NCBI GenBank assembly: GCA_965197005.1
Contig: OZ239982.1
Location: 1,240,001 to 1,304,000 of the forward strand
DNA: 64,000 bases
Direction of reading: 5' to 3'
DNA from: G965197005 sp965197005
Lineage (GTDB): Bacteria > Pseudomonadota > Gammaproteobacteria > Pseudomonadales > Oceanobacteraceae
The notes under the pieces were generated by a model. It saw only the letters and a program-made list of their open reading frames with translations. It made no database searches and was not told the origin of the DNA. The position numbers and the translations under genes were made by a program. Positions 62,601 to 64,000 of this stretch are shown here, one piece after another. Position 1 is the first letter of the stretch. Every line of letters starts with the position of its first letter.

Positions 62601-64000
62601 TTTTAGTACGCACCTGATAGCTAGAAGTTAAATAGCTGGGATCTTCAGGTAAAAATTCTAGGCGTTCTTGTTCATCATCATTAGCAAAGCTGTAAGCCTC
62701 ACTGGTTAAGCCTTCAAAGGAACGTACAGATTCAACACCATAGCTGTGTCCCGGACCATCGCCTCGTTCTTTAAATAAGCCTAAAAGAGGAATTTGCTTT
62801 GCATCTGTCATCTGTAACATTTTGTGATGCCAGATATGTGCATTGTATGCGATGTCTTTAAATTGTGCGCCACCAACAGGAGAATGCATATTAGGAAAAA
62901 TAGCGTGCAGCTCAGGGTCATTGGTATCTAAGAAACTGACTTCAAAAAATTCCCCTCCCATATAGCTTTCTGCGGTGCATAATCCAAATTTTCCCATGGT
63001 TTTCATGAGTGCTTTTTCAACCGCTTTTTGGAAGTTTTTCAGTGATTTTTCTATACCTTCACAGCTGCTATTTTCTTCTAATGCTCGAGCATAAACACTG
63101 CTTGGACAAACCGCTGATGCACCAAACCCTAAAATCAGAGCAACTTCATGAGTACCGCAAATTTGTCCAGTCTTATAAACCAAACTGGTGCTAAAGCGCA
63201 GTCCACTTTTAATAAGCCGCTGGTTAGCAGCGGAAATAGTCAGTATCGCAGGTAAGGCAGCTTGAGTTTGGCTTAATCCACTATCATCTAAAATAATAAT
63301 ATCAGCACCGCCTTTAGTGAGCACTTCTACCTGATCACATACATTAGCAAGGGCTGTTCTTAAATTGTTTTCACTGCTTTTTGCCGTTTTGCCAATTTTA
63401 AATAAGGTATTAATTTTAACAACACTTAGCAGCCCCTCATTACCTGCCTGTACAATACTTGCTAATAATTGTGGCGTTAAAATTGGACTATCTAATGTAA
63501 GCTGGCGTTTACCATGAGAAAAAATGGGCTTTGCGCCTAAAGAGACTCTTAAAGTCATGCCGTCTGCTTCACGAATAGAATCCAGCGGTGGGTTGGTTAC
63601 CTGTGCAAAGCGTTGGGTAAAATAACGTGACATACCCCCTTCTTCACTTTGAATGCCATTCGGAGCAACACCATAACCCATGGCTGAGATTTTTTCTGCG
63701 CCATTTTGTAACATAGGATCAAGCATAAACTTTAGGCTTTCTTGGTTTAAGCTATAACCCACATAACGGCTGGCAATAGGCAGTCTTTGACTATCTAAAT
63801 CATCGGTTAATGGACAATCAGACAAGGATTTAATAGGTAAATTTTCAGCTTTAATGCGTGCTCGTTGCAGCAAAGCAGCAAAGTCCTTATCTTTTGCCAT
63901 ACGCTCTAAAATATCGTGGGTATAGCTTAACTCTTGGGTAGCATGGTCAAATACAATCATGCCCCCTGCTTCTATACGTCCACGGCGTGTCACTATCTCT
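59695..64000 (-). CDS. gltB: glutamate synthase large subunit-like protein (partial, atypical)
   Basis: The gene is open to the right edge (1434 visible residues), so the N-terminal glutaminase part is missing; the visible part starts at the GRIEAGGM segment, near residue 370 of the normal protein. The FMN domain has SHGALVGKAHEAVAIGTNMA and SNSGEGGEASIRY; the repeat GXGXG domain begins SAGQSYGAF. The iron-sulfur motif is CVMAKNCNVKCPVG, C-x5-C-x3-C, against the usual C-x5-C-x4-C. After the GXGXG domain there are about 200 further residues (HQLTTRCSTDS onward) not present in standard GltB. It seems to be a long GltB-like variant. No gltD is adjacent. Confidence 0.87.
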   Translation of the reverse strand, partial: EIVTRRGRIEAGGMIVFDHATQELSYTHDILERMAKDKDFAALLQRARIKAENLPIKSLSDCPLTDDLDSQRLPIASRYVGYSLNQESLKFMLDPMLQNGAEKISAMGYGVAPNGIQSEEGGMSRYFTQRFAQVTNPPLDSIREADGMTLRVSLGAKPIFSHGKRQLTLDSPILTPQLLASIVQAGNEGLLSVVKINTLFKIGKTAKSSENNLRTALANVCDQVEVLTKGGADIIILDDSGLSQTQAALPAILTISAANQRLIKSGLRFSTSLVYKTGQICGTHEVALILGFGASAVCPSSVYARALEENSSCEGIEKSLKNFQKAVEKALMKTMGKFGLCTAESYMGGEFFEVSFLDTNDPELHAIFPNMHSPVGGAQFKDIAYNAHIWHHKMLQMTDAKQIPLLGLFKERGDGPGHSYGVESVRSFEGLTSEAYSFANDDEQERLEFLPEDPSYLTSSYQVRTKKELNEHQITPAYRDFIANMSQERAKRPATLRDVLNLPINLLDASKKSDFTELFTTPIDVNASLAVQGLNISQQQTQWTLSLNNGKNQLLADALKEYFTKDIKNLNTTAKGVVFTAFNQAEKWCKKLLAAPAPIELSAVQPASEITACLASGAMSHGALVGKAHEAVAIGTNMAGAMSNSGEGGEASIRYNSVKASKIKQFASGRFGVWAGYLADPCLEEIEIKMAQGAKPGEGGQLPSAKVTVEIAAARGGTPGVELVSPPPHHDTYSIEDLGQLIHDAKAARVRVIVKLVSSEGIGTIAVGVAKAGADVINVAGCTGGTGAAQVTSLKNSGRISEIGITEVHQALCANGIRQKVILRCSNAHQTGLDVIKSAMMGGDSFEFGTTALMMLKCVMAKNCNVKCPVGLTTNPEVYEGDPRALAQYFMNLAQEVRELLAALGFRSLREIRGRSDLLHLIEHKNISGRLDMSAMLQVVPEVKVKQPIYLEANFAPDDALLEQFKAGFKEMGKHTDKPQMVLDAGQLNNCNKSVGAQFSIDIERFLNYQLSNKQADAHPAVISLENGRRIFDADSLLVHSHNSAGQSYGAFNTSGVTLIHSGTCNDGVGKGASGGKIIVQNPGGGCSQADGNVLIGNFALFGATGGQLFVAGQAGDRFGVRNSGAIAVVEGLGDFGCEYMTYGCVVNLGSYGKGFGNGMSGGVAFQYDPSHQLTTRCSTDSVAPFRLNVNDALAKAQEQALLWQLKQHVKATESPLANALLADWENVRNDFYCVIPKALYAYHVAENIANAMSQKQMLEELSNSLGEQYLQQIRRYYDKKIPLFNGQVPAYGERDSKLICQYIIATGIMQRVMEQARKLDGQASIETLNKLSYKLVMAVDKKVTEQLAKDVKTVLADLSAEQLAVLLADKRVNDYKQALSRREVADSQTLAISAWIMERDYCNHQLLAPFTAIEQTMAAHYGKLLATAMQSAA

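Noticed and set aside
1..64000. Mobile elements, CRISPR arrays, prophage, defence islands
   Set aside because: No transposase, integrase, repeat-spacer pattern, restriction or toxin-antitoxin gene was recognised; base use is uniform across the window.

Overview
The window is 64 kb of a low-GC (AT-rich), densely packed gammaproteobacterial chromosome. I infer this from EttA, polar-flagellum accessory proteins FlgT and FlgP, an RNase R and a Cca of gammaproteobacterial type, homodimeric AceE with a two-lipoyl AceF, rpoD followed by a CAT-anticodon tRNA (compare ileX near rpoD in E. coli), and the pairing of GcvT-H-P with MetY. It looks like a motile, free-living aquatic heterotroph or mixotroph, but the sequence alone does not fix the genus. 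I see no insertion sequence, prophage, CRISPR array, toxin or secretion island; this is mostly core genome.

Layout. 1-1.2 kb: the tail of an unknown gene tightly coupled to a Cu/Zn-type efflux permease. 1.2-4.2 kb: cobU-cobT-cobC-cobS (minus strand), nucleotide-loop assembly of cobalamin. 4.4-9.4 kb: ettA, nth, a MaoC-type hydratase, a DUF5610 protein and a glutaredoxin-like protein. 9.4-13.2 kb: two paralogous sCache chemoreceptors around a DUF971 gene. 13.6-18 kb: rnr, then flgP-flgT. 18-24 kb: cca, a SIMPL protein, an NIF3-like/Nudix pair, a VirK/YbjX protein, and divergent comF and bioB. 24.2-25.4 kb: a two-gene cassette with its own good promoter, encoding a miniature flagellar-rod-like protein and an HEMAH zincin. 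25.7-27.9 kb: a cystine-type ABC transporter. 28-32.3 kb: aceE-aceF. 32.7-37.3 kb: a 7TMR-DISM diguanylate cyclase, mutT, tRNA(CAT) and rpoD.

37.5-40.2 kb: a TPP-riboswitch-controlled thiamine-precursor transporter (ThiZ-ThiX-ThiY order). 40.3-46.7 kb: a tight operon nadK, phosphatase, rhomboid protease, YeaC, pepN, membrane protein with 4-bp overlaps. 46.9-50 kb: comEC, a DUF2062 gene and a chemoreceptor fragment. 50-56.5 kb: gcvT-gcvH-gcvP-metY-membrane protein, with a clear intrinsic terminator inside the gcv set. 57-64 kb: a lone enoyl-CoA hydratase-like gene, cysJ, and an unusually long glutamate synthase large subunit that runs off the right edge.

Themes are motility and sensing (two chemoreceptors, FlgP/FlgT, rod-like mini protein, diguanylate cyclase), one-carbon/nitrogen/sulfur metabolism (glycine cleavage, MetY, CysJ, GltB) and cofactor acquisition (cobalamin, biotin, thiamine precursor). 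The best leads for something undescribed are the mini-rod/zincin cassette (24.15-25.42 kb), the atypical GltB with an altered iron-sulfur spacing and a long C-terminal extension, and the structured 450-bp intergenic region upstream of gcvT.
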